Source: Bemisia tabaci (lineage: Eukaryota > Arthropoda > Insecta > Hemiptera > Aleyrodidae). Taken from it: a DNA stretch of 64,000 nt. The stretch covers positions 8,086,631 to 8,150,630 of the forward strand of contig NC_092800.1 of NCBI RefSeq assembly GCF_918797505.1, in the 5' to 3' direction. Shown piece after piece: positions 10,165 through 22,436 of this stretch; positions within the stretch are counted from its first letter, which is position 1, and each line of letters starts with the position of its first letter. The notes below the pieces were generated by a model. That model was not told the origin of the DNA. It was given only the letters and a program-made list of their open reading frames with translations, and searched no databases. A program made the translations under genes and the position numbers.

Positions 10165-10670
10165 ATGGAGATGTTGCATGTGTGAGGAATTTGCGATTTG
10201 ACTATGGATTTTCATGTACAAGTTCGCGAGAAACACGATGGTGCCACTGGTTTTCCCTGAAATCAACTCCCAAGCTCAAAAAAAGCTCTCAAAGTTGAGG
10301 CAAAATGGAGGCGATATCCCACGCTATCTTGAGAGTCCACCTCTACATCAAGACAAACTCTCCGTGCAAAGATAGGGAGCAAATACATTGACAGGGCTGC
10401 CACTTGATTTGGGGAATCTAAAACTGAAAACACGGCAACCCTGCTAATGTATTTGCTCCCTATCTTTGCATGGAGAGTTTGTCTTGATATGGAGGTGGAC
10501 TCTCAGAATGTCGTGGGATATCCCCTCCATTCTGCCTCAACTTTGAGAGCTTTTTTTGAGCTTGGAAGTTGATTTTAGGAAAAATCAGTGCTACTATCGT
10601 ATTTCTCGCGAACTCTTTCGTGAGATTCAATAGTCAAATCGCAAATTCCTCACGCATGCAACATCTCCAT
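10165..10670. repeat. Foldback family B, copy 1
   Basis: A ~506-bp palindrome from ATGGAGATGTTGCATGTGTG to its complement. Shared blocks are AAAGATAGGGAGCAAATACA and CACGATGGTGCCACTGG, with a ~50-bp loop (GGGCTGCCACTT...). Confidence 0.88.
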
Positions 10671-11378
10671 TCGCAGGTGCGTTTGAAATTTGATGAATTT
10701 CGTGTTTATGTGGAAACTACTGAGTGAACAGAACACGAGGATACCCTTGGTTCACGAATTGAACAATTATTGGAGAAAATATGACAAAATGATCTAATCT
10801 GCTAAAATACGTGTGTTTAAATGCGAAATGCCGTCAGATGACGTCACTAGACGGTGCATTTTCTCACTTTCAAATATGCCTATATACTTTTTCCCACATC
10901 AGAAAAAAATTATAAAAAATACTCTGAAATCAGCTCTTTAAGCACTTTCAGATGAAGTGTTAAACAATTTGCATGAAAATTCTCCATTTGGAGTAGCATA
11001 TGTTGGAATTTTCATAGCAAAGTTAATAAGAATGTACACATAATCACGACCAAAAGTAGGAAAGAGTTCGTATTTTGCAAGGGAAAATGCTATTCGTAAC
11101 GCGTAGGTAGTAATACGAGACGTCACATATCGCCGTCCTCTGACGTAAAAACGTACCTCAATTTCCACAAGGGCCTTTTTCTACATGTAAACACATGCTT
11201 TTTGGGGCTCATATTAAAATTGAGATACGCGCTAACCTCAGAGAAGAGACGATTATCCAACTGACTGTGAAGTAAGTCGCAAAAAGAGAGTTTGTAAAAG
11301 TACAAGCCGTGCATCTAGCTGCACAGAAAACCAATGCATCGCATTGTTGCTTAATCTCTTAAAAAAAGGAAATTAGTA
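10671..11378. other. Unassigned AT-rich stretch
   Basis: No credible gene, repeat family or structured element was recognised; short ORFs only. Confidence 0.5.
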
Positions 11379-11386
11379 CCGAGATG

Positions 11387-12935
11387 CAGGCTCGGACTGG
11401 CCATGAGACCAATCTGCCATTGACAGATACGCCCCCTAAAGCGCGCCGCAAACGCGCCCCTCTAACAGATCGCAAAATAAGAAGAGAAAAAAAATTACGA
11501 CCAAGCATGTATGCGAAAAATTGCTTAAATGAACCGAAGAAGAGAGAGTTAGGGGTAAAAGAAGGTGCTTTTACGCATGACAGTGGTGAACAGAGGCCCA
11601 AGAACTACTTTTTCAAGCGTAAACACTTTTCTGTGAAATGTTCACCTTTCTGTTGACATACAGGCGCTTTATCATCCACCTCCTTCATTTGCTATGTGTA
11701 ACTCCCTTGGAAGCGATGGTCGGTTCAATTTTTAGACACACGCACCCTTCATAGACCTCTTGAGAGACCTTTAAACATAGTTCTTCCTTTCCAAAATGAC
11801 TATTGATTTTGACATACCATAGCATATCTCGGGCAAACTTAACCTTAATTTATCTCGAAATTCAAAATTAAGAGGCATATGAAGTGTAAACGCGATACAA
11901 CTATTCGCGCAAGATGGATGTCCACATTGCATATGAAAAATGTAAGACGCGATGGCGTGAGTTGTAAGCTCGCATAGCTCTGCTCTATGCTACTAGTTTA
12001 AAGCACCATTACGAATGAGACAAACGGAAACAAACACAATATGGAAAGAAAGCTAGGGACAGGATGAGCGTTAACGACGGCGCAGAGATACAACTATTCG
12101 TACTTGATGGACGTCCGTGCTGCATCTAAAAAATTGAAGGCGCGATAACGCGAAGCGTGATCTCTCAATGCTCTGCTATATGCTGTCAATGAGGTGTCGC
12201 TCAGATTCGGAAGAAAAGTTAAAGAAGAGACCCGAACACATCTCTCCTACCTTCGTCTGTGTTACTCACGTAAAGCTTGAAGTACAATTACGAATAAGAC
12301 AAACGCAAACAAACACAATATGGAAATAGAGGGAGGGAAAGGATATGCGCGTTTACGACGGCGCAGAGATACAACTATTCGTACTCGATGAACGTCCGTG
12401 CTGCATCTGAAAAATTGAAGGCGCGATGACGCGAAACGTGAGCTCTCAATGCCCTGCTATATAGTGTCAATGAGGTGTTACTCAGATTTGGGAGAAAAGT
12501 TAAAAAAGAGGCCCGAATACGTCTTCCCTGTCTTCAGCTGTGTTGATACTCGTTCTTTCTTCTATTTCTGTGTCTTGTCTGATTCTTTTTTAGGATGGAT
12601 TTGCAGACCCACCTCTAAGGCTCGTATAAACCGCAGCACTGGCTCGGTTCTTTTGGGAATAATGGTGCTTGGATACGTCCTAGTGGCTTTAATTTGTTAT
12701 GTTTTCTTTAATTTCAGAAATCTGTCGGTTACTTCAATACGTTCAATTTTGCAAGTTTTACTCCTTGCGATTACATAATAAACTTTGAACCTGAAAATAG
12801 TGTAAATTTGTGCTGCTTTGCCAAAATTTTCTGAACCCCTCTCCACGAAGGGGATGCCCCATCAGGAAATATCACATTACGCCCCTTTAACCAGCCAAGG
12901 GTCTACGCCCTCAGATGCGAGCCAGTCCGACCCTG
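11387..12935 (+). mobile_element. hAT-type non-autonomous element, 1549 bp, copy 1
   Basis: Ends are CAGGCTCGGACTGGCC and AGCCAGTCCGACCCTG, with a perfect 8-bp duplication CCGAGATG at 11379-11386 and 12936-12943. The interior holds three diverged ~260-bp tandem units from ~11890 to ~12650. Each has GATACAACTATTCG, a CGTCCGTGCTGCATCT-like block and CTCAATGCYCTGCTATAT. A second copy lies in the opposite orientation at 62025-63270. No transposase ORF; the 109-codon ORF near 12449 has no recognisable content. Confidence 0.92.
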
Positions 12936-12980
12936 CCGAGATGTAGTATGTATGGATGTACCGGTATATTCAATAGTGGA

Positions 12981-13077
12981 AGCAAAACAAGAAAACAGTG
13001 GAAACAAGGCTAAAAGGACCACATGGCCTGGAAACAAGGCTTTTTTTAGCCGTGTTTCCACTGTTTCCTTGTTTTGC
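12981..13077. repeat. Foldback family P, copy 1 (short)
   Basis: AGCAAAACAAGAAAACAGTG...CACTGTTTCCTTGTTTTGC with GAAACAAGGC repeated. A longer copy is at 27347-27573. Confidence 0.75.
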
Positions 13078-13734
13078 GTCTACTAGTTCCGTTTTTGGCT
13101 GCCTGTGTAGTGTGCACCTGTATCTTTGTTTTATGTATGGTGTTAGTAGTGTAAATTTTCACTGAAATTAGTACATGGTAACATAATATTGTTACCAGGC
13201 CTACTGAGAAATTCACTAAAAATACCACCTGCCCAACGCATAAGATAATTCTGCACGATTTTACAACATCTGTTCTTAAATCCCCGTATTCCTACTACGT
13301 AAATCGTCATTGACGTAAGGCAGACAACAATCAATTGCAAACTGACACTTCCTGTCTGAACTTAATGTCAACATACAATTGGACTATGAAATTTGCAAAC
13401 ATTTAGACCGAGGTATTCTCATACGCGAACCGTGAAGGATCTATCTCAAAAAAGCAAACAACAGAGGCAGCATGGGTTCTCTATCATCTGGAGGTAAGTA
13501 TGCTCATACAGATAAGTCACTTTGAATACACTTCCCCCACAGCATAGTGAATTAAAAGCCCATATTTTATTTTATTTCCTTATTTTTTCATTATTTATAA
13601 CCCCAAGAGGAGGACAAGATAGTCGTCTTCCGCCCGTCTAGAAATCGGTGGTGCAATGAGTATTGTAAAATACCCAGGAAATAAATTTTGTAAGTATCGT
13701 TATCCGACGAAATGGTTATTTTTGAGGAGAGTTA
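13078..13734. other. Unassigned stretch
   Basis: No gene or repeat recognised. Confidence 0.45.
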
Positions 13735-13898
13735 TGAATATTTTATCGTCCAATTTTCAGATAATTTAGATCTAATTACAAAGAAAATTATCTGGAAAAA
13801 CGGAAAATATTCAGGAGTTATCCTCAAAATTCGTATTTGATCGAAGGCTATCTGGCAACTGGCGGATGTTCATACGGCGTTTTTTCTTAGCACGGCAG
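13735..13898. mobile_element. MITE family A, copy 4 (5'-truncated)
   Basis: Only the right two-thirds remains: TTTTCAGATAATTTAG...GGATGTTCATACGGCG...AGCACGGCAG. Confidence 0.7.
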
Positions 13899-14217
13899 AA
13901 TAGTAGTGTAAGTATAGCCTGGCCGGAAAAAAGCAATCCAACTTGCTGGGTAAGTCAATTCTGTCAAAACTCCGTCAAAGTTGACTGGAATAATTTAAAG
14001 CATGTGTTTCATTACTTGAAACAAACAGAGGAGTTCTCGCTCAAGTTTGAAAAAACGGAGAAGCTACAGAAATTTACGCGGTCTCTGATTGAGCTAATGA
14101 TAAATCACACGTCAATTCTATTTCAGGAATCGTTTTTACTTTAGCTCGAGGAGCCATTATTTAACGAATTAGAGAACTGAAATGTGGAGAATCATTAACC
14201 ACTCACGTTGAGTGCAT

Positions 14218-15180
14218 GGTCCGCATTTAGCAAAAAAGAACCAGCGCATACAGTGTTCTCAAAATCGTGCAACTTCTTTTTTTCTTATAAAAATACTCAA
14301 TATATACACAGTATCAAAATGTGCACAGTTATTTTCCTCTAGGTGGAAAATTATACTTATTCGCATATTGCATCTATTATCATGATTAAGAATGCAGAAA
14401 TGGTTGGCCAAATATGCATATTTTATTTTTGATTTTTATATAATAGCTAATGCATTTTGGAACTCATCCCATCTCCAGAGCATTACATTTGATGGACATG
14501 ATTGAAATACCTATCTAGCACATCAAGAATAAATCAGATAAATATCCTTTACAGTTAATACTTTTTTGGTGGGAAGCAAAAACTATGTGCGCTATTCTAA
14601 GAGGTTTTTTTAGATAATGGAGATGTTGCATGTGTGAGGGATTTGCGATTTGATCATTGATTCTTATGTAAAAGTAACACGATGGTGCCACTGGTTTTCT
14701 CTCAAATCATCTCCCAAGCTCGAAAAAAGCTCTCAAAGTGAGGCCAAAATGGAGGGGATATCCCACCCTACCCTGAGAGTGCACCTCTACATCAAAACAA
14801 ACTCTCCAAGCAAAGATAGGGAGCAAATACATTAGCAGGGTTGCCACTTTATTTGAGGACTCCAAAACTGTAAACACGGCAACCCTGCTAATGTATTTGC
14901 TCCCTATATCTTTGCTTGGAGAGTTTGTTTTGATGTAGAGGTGCACTCTCAGGATAGGGTGGGATATCCCGTCCATTTTGGCCTCACTTTGAGAGCTTTT
15001 TTTGAGCTTGGGAGATGATTTGAGAGAAAACCAGTGGCCCCATCGTGTTTTCCGCGAACTTTTACATAAGAATCAATGGTCAAACCGCAAATCCCTCACA
15101 CATGCAACATCTCCATTTTGAGGGAACACCATTTTTACAACACTGTTATCGTGCTGGGTCTTTTTTGCTAAATGCGATCC
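14218..15180. mobile_element. Element J-prime, copy 1, split by foldback B
   Basis: GGTCCGCATTTAGCAAAAAA at the left and TTTTGCTAAATGCGATCC at the right, with the family B palindrome 14617-15116 between them. A second copy is at 56261-56518. Confidence 0.7.
14617..15116. repeat. Foldback family B, copy 2
   Basis: ATGGAGATGTTGCATGTGTG... to ...CATGCAACATCTCCAT. About 500 bp with very similar arms around a loop near 14855. Confidence 0.88.
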
Positions 15181-15467
15181 ACAAAGCAATGTGTGAGGCA
15201 GCTGCAGAGATCGAGTGGACAATGGAACTTTTAAATTACTACCTCAAATGAATTCGAATTGGAAAAACACGAAACCGCGAACACTGAACCTGGAGGACAA
15301 GAGGAAAAATCGTGATGACCTCGATACTGCGATGGAAAAACAACCTCGATTATAGACCGGATTGCATTTTGCAAAAAATTACTAAGAGCTCAGATCGTGC
15401 AACGTTTTTTACATTGCAAGTTTAAACTGGTCATCTAAACAAGTTTTATCTTTACTCCCAATAAACT

Positions 15468-15724
15468 GGATTGCATTTTGCGAAAAGGAACCACAAGTAT
15501 GCCAATGTTGCTAAGATTGTGCAACCTTTTTTCACTTTGCAAATAGAAACTGATCATCTAAAAAAGTTTTGTCTTCACTTCCAATAAATTATGAATTCAA
15601 GACGAAAATCACCTTTGTAAATTTAATTTTTTGCATGATTTCTGTAATTTTTTGCAAAGCATTCAAGTTATTCAATCCTAGCAACATTGGAATGCTCTTG
15701 GTTCTCTTTTGCAAAATGCAATCC
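15468..15724. mobile_element. MITE family J, copy 4, nested
   Basis: GGATTGCATTTTGCGAAAAG...CTTTTGCAAAATGCAATCC, flanked by AACT at 15464-15467 and 15725-15728 (possible TSD). Confidence 0.8.
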
Positions 15725-15750
15725 AACTATAAATTCAGGACTAGAACAGA

Positions 15751-15905
15751 GGTGGATCCAACAATTTGGCAACGCCGGATTTCCTCCATTTAAACCTATG
15801 CTAAGTAATCGATTCTTGTCGGAGCACCTAGCCCCTCCAAGAATCGATACATTTCCATCGGTTTAGATGGAGAAAAGACAATGTTGCCAATTTGCTGGAT
15901 CCGCC
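15751..15905. repeat. Foldback G, nested
   Basis: GGTGGATCCAACAATTTGGC / GCCAATTTGCTGGATCCGCC ends with arms containing TTTAAACCTATG-like and ATCGATTC motifs reminiscent of family C interiors. Confidence 0.75.
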
Positions 15906-16236
15906 AATGGACGAGAATTACCTTGGTGAATTTAATTTTGTGCATGATTTCAGTAATTTTACCGCAAAGAATGAAAGTTGCACAATCCTAGCAGCATTGG
16001 AATGCTCTTATTTCCTTTCCGCAAAATGCAATTCAACTAAACTCGGTTACCTCGCTCATGAATATACTACTTCAGCGCTTTTCGCAATCGACTTCTTGGA
16101 GGTTCGATCGTGTCAGATGACCGAGTTGGAAATGCAGCATTGCGTCCATAATATTGGAATCCATGCTTTTCCTTAAAATGCTCGGTCCCTCATCGCGTCT
16201 GAGACCTTTGAAATCCATACTCAATTGAACGAAGAC

Positions 16237-16242
<6 letters not shown>

Positions 16243-16269
<27 letters not shown>
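16243..16269. repeat. Poly-T run, ~27 nt
   Basis: Homopolymer; may be a retrotranscript tail on the minus strand or simply a microsatellite. Confidence 0.7.
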
Positions 16270-16270
<1 letters not shown>

Positions 16271-16410
16271 AAGAAACTTAGTGAGCATAGCGTCCAAAAT
16301 CCGATATTGTCTGACATTAGACGAGCATAGAGTCCAACATTTTATCCAAAAAATGTTGGGGAGGTAGAGACGAAAACTATGTGTTCTCGTAAAAAATGTT
16401 GCCTTGGTTA

Positions 16411-16432
16411 GGTTAGGTTAGGAATAGGGTAG
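16411..16432. repeat. Short TTAGG tract
   Basis: TTAGGTTAGGTTAGG occurs internally. It is the insect telomere unit, here only about three copies and interstitial. Confidence 0.7.
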
Positions 16433-16643
16433 GTAGACAAAATTCCTGATTTTATTTTATGCCGGCGAAAAATGCATGGAGTTTTATATTTAATTTAATT
16501 TTAATTAAAATAGAACTATATGTAGGACTATTTCTTTAATGCAATCATTCTTTAGCCTTTTATAAGATTCAAGAGTTTCTTCATCCACCCTCAAAAAATG
16601 ACTGTTGAATGAAAATAAAGATGACAAATTAACAAGAGTTATA

Positions 16644-17069
16644 CCGCCGTGCTAAGGAAAAACTCCGTGCGAACATTCGAGAGTTTTCAAATTTCCTCCA
16701 ACAAAACGTTTATTTTCAAGGAAACTAATGAATACTTCGGCGTGAAATGAAGCAGTCAACTCTAGTGACTTTCTTCCGCAAACCATAGGTGAATGTAAGC
16801 ATTTTTCATTTGACATGTCCCCTAACCCTTCATTTTCCATGAGACCAATGCCCCCGTATCCGCGAATTCGGTATCCGCGGGGTTTTCGCGGAACGTAACC
16901 CTCGCGGATACCGGGGTCGTACAGTATTTTATCTTGCAATTTTCAGATAATTTAGATTCAGAAATTCGAAATTCCAGAAAAATATTCTCAGATTTTCCTG
17001 AAAATTCGAATTTTAGCAGAAGAAATTTGGCAACGTCTGAAGGCTCATACGGCGTTCTAGCAAGGCGGG
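16644..17069. mobile_element. MITE family A, copy 5, with internal insertion
   Basis: CCGCCGTGCTAAGGAAAAAC at the left and GGCGTTCTAGCAAGGCGGG at the right. About 170 bp of foreign sequence with CGCGGATACC-like repeats lies near 16740-16920. Confidence 0.7.
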
Positions 17070-17274
17070 ATAGTATGAGCATTATTCGTGGCCAGAGAGT
17101 TTCCGTAATCAACCCTCGTTCCTGGCGCCGAACAGTCGCGGATACGCCTCAGGAGTCAGATTAAATTGGCCCAGGGGCTCGGGAGCATAACTTCCCACCC
17201 TCAAAGTAATGGCTAAACCGGGATGAGTCACACTCGTAATCATTTTTACTACCCTATCTAAGCTGTTGTCACAC

Positions 17275-17438
17275 CAGTGGCGTGGCGTGCTTTGCGATAT
17301 ATCGATACTTCCCCATTTGAAGCTATGGTAAAGAATCGATCATTAAGGTGTTCGCTGCGGACACCCTGTTTATCGATCCTTTTCCATTGGTTTAAATGGT
17401 AGATCAATCGATATATCGCAAATCACGCCACGCCACTG
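17275..17438. mobile_element. MITE family C, copy 2
   Basis: CAGTGGCGTGGCGTGCTTTG...CACGCCACGCCACTG, with a perfect 8-bp duplication TGTCACAC on both sides (17267-17274 and 17439-17446). Confidence 0.92.
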
Positions 17439-17446
17439 TGTCACAC

Positions 17447-18374
17447 GCGCAGTCTGACTGTGCACAAACGGGAGCATGCCCACTTTGTCAGACTGTGTGA
17501 TCGGGCTGTTGGTACTGCGCTAGTGTGATTGCTTAATTTTAATTTTTCACACGAATAACACTGGATACAATAACAAGTTGCAAATTAAACCATACTGATT
17601 GTTTCCTTCACGCGTAATAAAATTTGTTCTACGATAATCGTGGAAAGAAACTCCTGGCAAAGATATCGACGCTTTTCTACGGTTAAATTCTAACTTTCCG
17701 CTCGTAGAAAAAAAAGTATGTGCTTGAAATAAATCGCACCCTAAACATTACCGTGACAGTCTTTGTAGCATGAAAATACAACAACCCGGTGCAATGCAAA
17801 CATTGCGTTTCTGCATTTTGGCAACACTGTTTCCTGCATTGAAATCCTTAAAAAATATCGATTCAGTAATGCAGGTGCCTCGCCAAGAATCGTCGACACA
17901 CTGATCAACGAGCATATAGGTTGATCGTATGTATGTAAGTACATACCAACCAACTATGGAGCATCGGCGAGAAGATGACAGTATGCGCGTAGCGCTATGT
18001 TTGTGGCCTACCCACTGTTTTGAAGGCGTTTTTCAGATCGATCGTTTTTCACGGGCTTTGATTGAATCGATGGTGCTAGAAAGTCGCGGTTTACTAAATT
18101 AGATGAAGACGCTTAAGCTGACTTAGGCATGCGTTTCAGGGTGGAGAAGGAGTCTACTGAATTAAAAATTTGTGAGAAAAAGAGACGGGGTAGAACTAGA
18201 AGGGGGAAATATGATAATGGTGAGGAATGAGGATCAGAAAGAAGACGAGGGAAAACAAGATGGTGAGGAAAGGAGATGAAGAGGCATGAGCTTGAAAAAA
18301 TGAAAAAGTAGATGACGACTTCTTAAGAGGAGAAAAAAAGTCAATTATTTTTCGGATAGACTATACTGTAAGCT
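17447..18374. other. Unassigned stretch with a purine-rich segment
   Basis: No gene seen. From ~18130 to 18330 the plus strand is strongly A/G rich (GGTGAGGAAAGGAGATGAAG and similar). Confidence 0.45.
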
Positions 18375-19035
18375 CCAAGACCTCCTAAATTTGCGTATCT
18401 GGTGACGCTTAGTTCCAGCGTTCTACCGCGGGCCGATGTTCATGATTTTTGCGGCTATCGACAGGCAATTGTCTCTAGATGAACCCGTTTTATTTAGATT
18501 TTGAAAATATGACCCAGGTTTTTTTTACATTACGTGGTAAAGTTGCGAATTCTCCCATTTTAACAATGTAAATTTGCATTTTTTGTCATAGTTCGTTTGA
18601 GCGTTCTCCTGAGCCGATTGCAATTTAATGATTCTTGCGGTTATCGACAGCTGATTTGTAGATAGCCCGCTTCAATCAGAATTTGAAAATAGGACCCAGG
18701 TTTTTTAATATTAGAGGATACCAGAAAGCTTGGAAAGGGGGCAAAATTTGAAATTTCCACCAATGAAAAATGGCGGGAATTTCAAAGTTAGCGGGAAATG
18801 CTGAATCTTGGTCTGATTTTAGTAGGGTAAGGTAAGCAAATTGAAAGGTATGCTCCATTGGATACAGACTGTATCCAAGAGCGACGAAACGTTCTGTGCC
18901 GTTTGTTCCGTTTCGTTTCAGTATTTTTTGGTTGTTCTTTTGTCGAAGCGAGCCTACGGGAGCGCAAAGCGCCCTCTGGGGGTTGAGCCGCGCAGCGGCC
19001 AGGGGTCGTAGCCCGTAGCCTCCTAGGAATGTAAT
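18375..19035 (+). repeat. Repeat family H, copy 1
   Basis: It matches the reverse complement of 47890-48960. Two internal direct repeats (~18430 and ~18610) share TTTTTGCGGCTATCGACAG-like and GGACCCAGGTTTTTT blocks. It ends with GGGGGTTGAGCCGCGCAGCG. No ORF of note. Confidence 0.7.
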
Positions 19036-19363
19036 AAAGCGCGCAATGGACTGAAGTGACTTCTAGCGTGATGCTGATCAGAAATAGGACGGAAAATAGA
19101 ACTCGCGGAACCTACGTCTTAGAAAATTTTACGCTTACCAAAAACTAGAGTACTTTTGTATCATGATGAGGGGGAAACGGGCAGGAAAAATCCTGGTGTG
19201 TCGGTCGGTATTCGAAGAAATTTTGGAACGATCCATCTCCTCCTTCCGACACAAAATAATTATCCCATATTTAATGAAAAAATACATTAATAAATAAAAT
19301 GGACCAATTCTAGCACTGATGGGCCGATGCTCCCGGTCCAAGCCCCCCTGATTATGATAAATT

Positions 19364-19625
19364 GGATTGCACATTGCAAAAAGGAATCAGTACCATTCCA
19401 ACGTTGCTGATGGAATTGTGGAACGTACATTATTCGCAATTAGTTACTGAAATCGTATGAACAATTAAATTTACAAAGGTAATTTTCGTCTTGAATTTAT
19501 AGTGTATCGGGAATGAAGATAAAACTTGTTTACATGAGCAATTTATATTTGCATGGTAAAAAAAGTTGCACTGTTTTAGCAACATCGTCGGAATGCTCTT
19601 GGTTCCTTTTCGCAAAATGCAATCC
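19364..19625. mobile_element. MITE family J, copy 5
   Basis: GGATTGCACATTGCAAAAAG...TTCGCAAAATGCAATCC with the family J interior (AATTTACAAAGGTAATTTTC). Confidence 0.8.
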
Positions 19626-20141
19626 GATTGGCGGCAAGTGAACGAGAGAATATGAATAAACAGAAAAATTCTAACCTGGTTTTGAGAAAATTTACTCATT
19701 TTATCACTTGAATTAAGAAATAGATCAGCTTGAATGTGCTGACAATGAATTGCGGCGTAGAGACGCACTAGTGGCTCACAAGGGATATCACTGAACACTG
19801 AACACTGACGCTACCCCGCGCCTACCGAACGCGGCGCGATAAGGCATCAAGCGACACTCGCGCACTCTGCACACCAGTTTGCCACATTGCGCGGTTTTAA
19901 AAAACGCGTTTTTGGACATTCTCTGGCATCTGAAAACGATACTTTTCTACGCAGCGTGATAACTCCGAAATTACATCATCTTCCTTAGCTCCGCCTCCTA
20001 CCCTTCCTCCTCTCTACGAATCACGCATCACCCACAGGTGGCTGTAATGTTAAGGATACGCAAGCGTGATTAAATAAATCAAGTCGAAGTTGTGAGCGTC
20101 CATGGTCAATGCCTCGTAGTCTCCTTAATTCGTATTATTTA
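19626..20141. other. Unassigned stretch
   Basis: No convincing gene or repeat; moderately GC-rich around 19800-19900. Confidence 0.45.
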
Positions 20142-20666
20142 CAGGGACGGATTTCCCACAAGGCAGACCTAGGCAGCTGCCTAGGGGCGCAAAGTTTTGA
20201 GGGGCGCAAAATTTTGAGACACATGCATACTTTTTTAAGGGTTGTAGAATTGAAATCAGTAAAAAAAAATTAAGGACGAAAAAAGAGGCGTGCGAAAAGA
20301 AGAATATCTGTGAATCTGTCCTTGTCTACTAATAAGGTTCGTAAAACCCGCGCCCCCTCTGCATTAATGAGTAAAATTTTCTTTTTACATTTTCCAACCT
20401 TTTCTCGCATTTGTTTAGTTTTGCTTTGTTTTAATTCCCTATGCCTTTTGAAAATTATGGTAGCACAAGAGTCATCTCTCAGCCACCAAATTTTTCTGTT
20501 AAAGAACCTAAAAGTAGCTTAAATTGCGTTAATCAAATGCCCGATTTTAAAAAATTTCCGGGGGAGGACCCCCGAACCCCCCAGACTCCCCTCACAGTCG
20601 TCTGTTCTGTGAGGGGCGCGACTATAAGATTTGCCTAGAAGCACTAAAAAGGTAAATCCATCCCTG
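20142..20666. mobile_element. hAT-type element, 525 bp
   Basis: CAGGGACGGATTT...AAATCCATCCCTG ends with a perfect 8-bp duplication ATTATTTA (20134-20141 and 20667-20674). It resembles the 2343 element in its GGGGGAGGACCCCCGAACCC block. No transposase. Confidence 0.9.
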
Positions 20667-20717
20667 ATTATTTATGCTGTTCTGTTCTTCATCTACTTCT
20701 CCCGCGCCCGATGGCAC

Positions 20718-20981
20718 ATTTCGTCGTCTTCCGCACGAAGGAACGTAACTTCAATCCAAGGTTGCCAAATTGACTCCAACAATTAATTTATTTTACAAAA
20801 ATGTAAGTGTGCAATTTATATCCAAATTTGTCTAATTTTTGCATGAAATCGGAAGAAAAATCAGTGAAATTTTCAGTTAGAAATGCCCAATACTTTTCTG
20901 GTTAAAATGCAATTTACGAAAGGAAATTTGGCAACATTGAAATGTAGTTACGTTCTTACGTGAGGAAAACGACGATTTGTC
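20718..20981. mobile_element. MITE family M, copy 2 (uninterrupted)
   Basis: TTTCGTCGTCTTCCGCACGA...GTGAGGAAAACGACGATTT with GGTTGCCAAATT / AATTTGGCAAC internal arms. Confidence 0.75.
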
Positions 20982-21049
20982 AAGTGCGTTTCGAGTCAAC
21001 GAAAAGTTCGATGAGGCTCCACTGCCAAATTCGAACGTCGCGATGACCG

Positions 21050-21420
21050 TGTGTGTACGCATACGCGCGGTGCATGCCCCATGATGAGCAATTTTTCAAT
21101 GTATGACTGGATAGAGTACTCTAGAGTACAAATGTTGAAGGAGTCGATTTTCTGGGTCAAAAATAGACGTTTTTGTGCGGTAAACTTTTTTTCCGGAAAC
21201 GCTTTCCCTGGGGGCCATCCCCCTTCCCCACCCCCTTCGCGCCCACCCGCGCTCCATTCAGTCCCTATTTTCCGGAATATGATGGACCATAGCGGAAAAA
21301 CGCAAGACACATTTTCTCAATATTTTTCAACGCTGAATTAAGTGGTGCCGTCAAAAATCATTTTTGTCGCTGGAAACATTGATTTTGGGCACGTATAGGT
21401 TCGATACACCCCCCCCCCCT
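21050..21420. repeat. Repeat R, inverted relative to 22060-22215
   Basis: AAGGAGTCGATTTTCTGGGT and following ~80 bp match the reverse complement of ~22085-22180. GC-rich CCCTGGGGGCC block. Origin unknown. Confidence 0.5.
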
Positions 21421-21465
21421 CAAAATGCATTGTTGAAGAAATTAAGAAATGATTTAGTTCCGGAA

Positions 21466-21672
21466 TAGAATTTATTCAGTTTTACAGCACTGAGACGAAC
21501 ACGGTGCAAAGCTACAGGGAAGGGTCTGAACTGACTGAAGTCAAAGACAAGGGATTGCACCACGCAAGCGTAGGCGTGAGAACGGGGGGACGAGAACCCT
21601 CGTAAAGTCTTGAAGGGTGCGACTGTGTTTTATAGTTTTTCAGGGTGAGCGCGGAGATGCTGCGTTCTCAGA
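21466..21672 (-). repeat. Repeat F, copy 1 (LTR-like)
   Basis: Shares GAATTTATTCAGTTTTACAG and CCTCGTAAATTCTTGAAGGG-like blocks with 23621-23815. On the minus strand it ends GTGCTGTAAAACTGAATAAA, resembling an R/U5 region with polyA signal. A solo LTR is possible but the ends were not resolved. Confidence 0.45.
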
Positions 21673-21683
21673 TTAATTATTGC

Positions 21684-21944
21684 ATATCGACGGTGAAACT
21701 ACCAAACCACGTATCTCGTTTGCGGTGTTTAAAAATCTACGCTCGCATTTTATTTTTTTGAAGTAGACCAAATCAATATCATTCCTTGAAATTTTCACAG
21801 AATTTTCTCCGCACGAAGAGGAAAAATCACAGAAATTTTCAAGACTGGACGTTAAGTAGTTTTTCATTTAAAAAATAAAGTATGACAGGAAGTCTGCGAC
21901 GTCGCAAACCGAGATACGTGGTTTGGTAGTTTCACCGTCGATAT
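21684..21944. mobile_element. MITE family E, copy 2
   Basis: ATATCGACGGTGAAACTACC...GGTAGTTTCACCGTCGATAT, with GAGATACGTGGTTTGG inner arms. Complete. Confidence 0.88.
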
Positions 21945-22436
21945 CTCGTATCTCCAACAGTTGTCTCTCTTTTGGAGGTCAAAAATGAAAAAACCGCTAA
22001 AAAGTACCCCCATTTACCAATTTTCATTAATATTGGTTGAAAAGCATTGTCACAGTGTTTGAAAGACGATTTTTTCCTCCATTTTTGAGGGGCCGTGGCC
22101 CCGAAGGAAAGCTTTTTTGGAAAAAAAAGTGATCCCACAAAAACGTCTTTTTTGACCCAAAGAATCAACTCCTTCGCAATATTCGTACGTACTTGATCCT
22201 GGGACACCCTGTATACGGGAGAGTATATTACCATCTTCGTGTCGCTCTCTGATTGGTTCATCAGTTCCGCTATCATGGTGCTCCAAAGTTGGCCCGATAA
22301 CCCGACCTGGAGGAACACGTATTATCGGCTGAGGAATGAAAGATAATCACACTCAAAGCTTTTTCGGTAAAAATATCCATATATGGAGTTCGATCCGAAC
22401 TCAATTCAGGAGTTGATTATAAAATACGAGGGCTGT

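Larger units (their letters stand above)
15358..16036. mobile_element. MITE family J, copy 3, with two nested insertions
   Basis: Starts GGATTGCATTTTGCAAAAAA and ends CGCAAAATGCAATTC. It is split first by another J copy (15468-15724) and again by a foldback (15751-15905). Confidence 0.7.

Noticed and set aside
16411..16432. Telomeric repeat as chromosome end
   Set aside because: Only about three TTAGG units, internal and surrounded by ordinary sequence.
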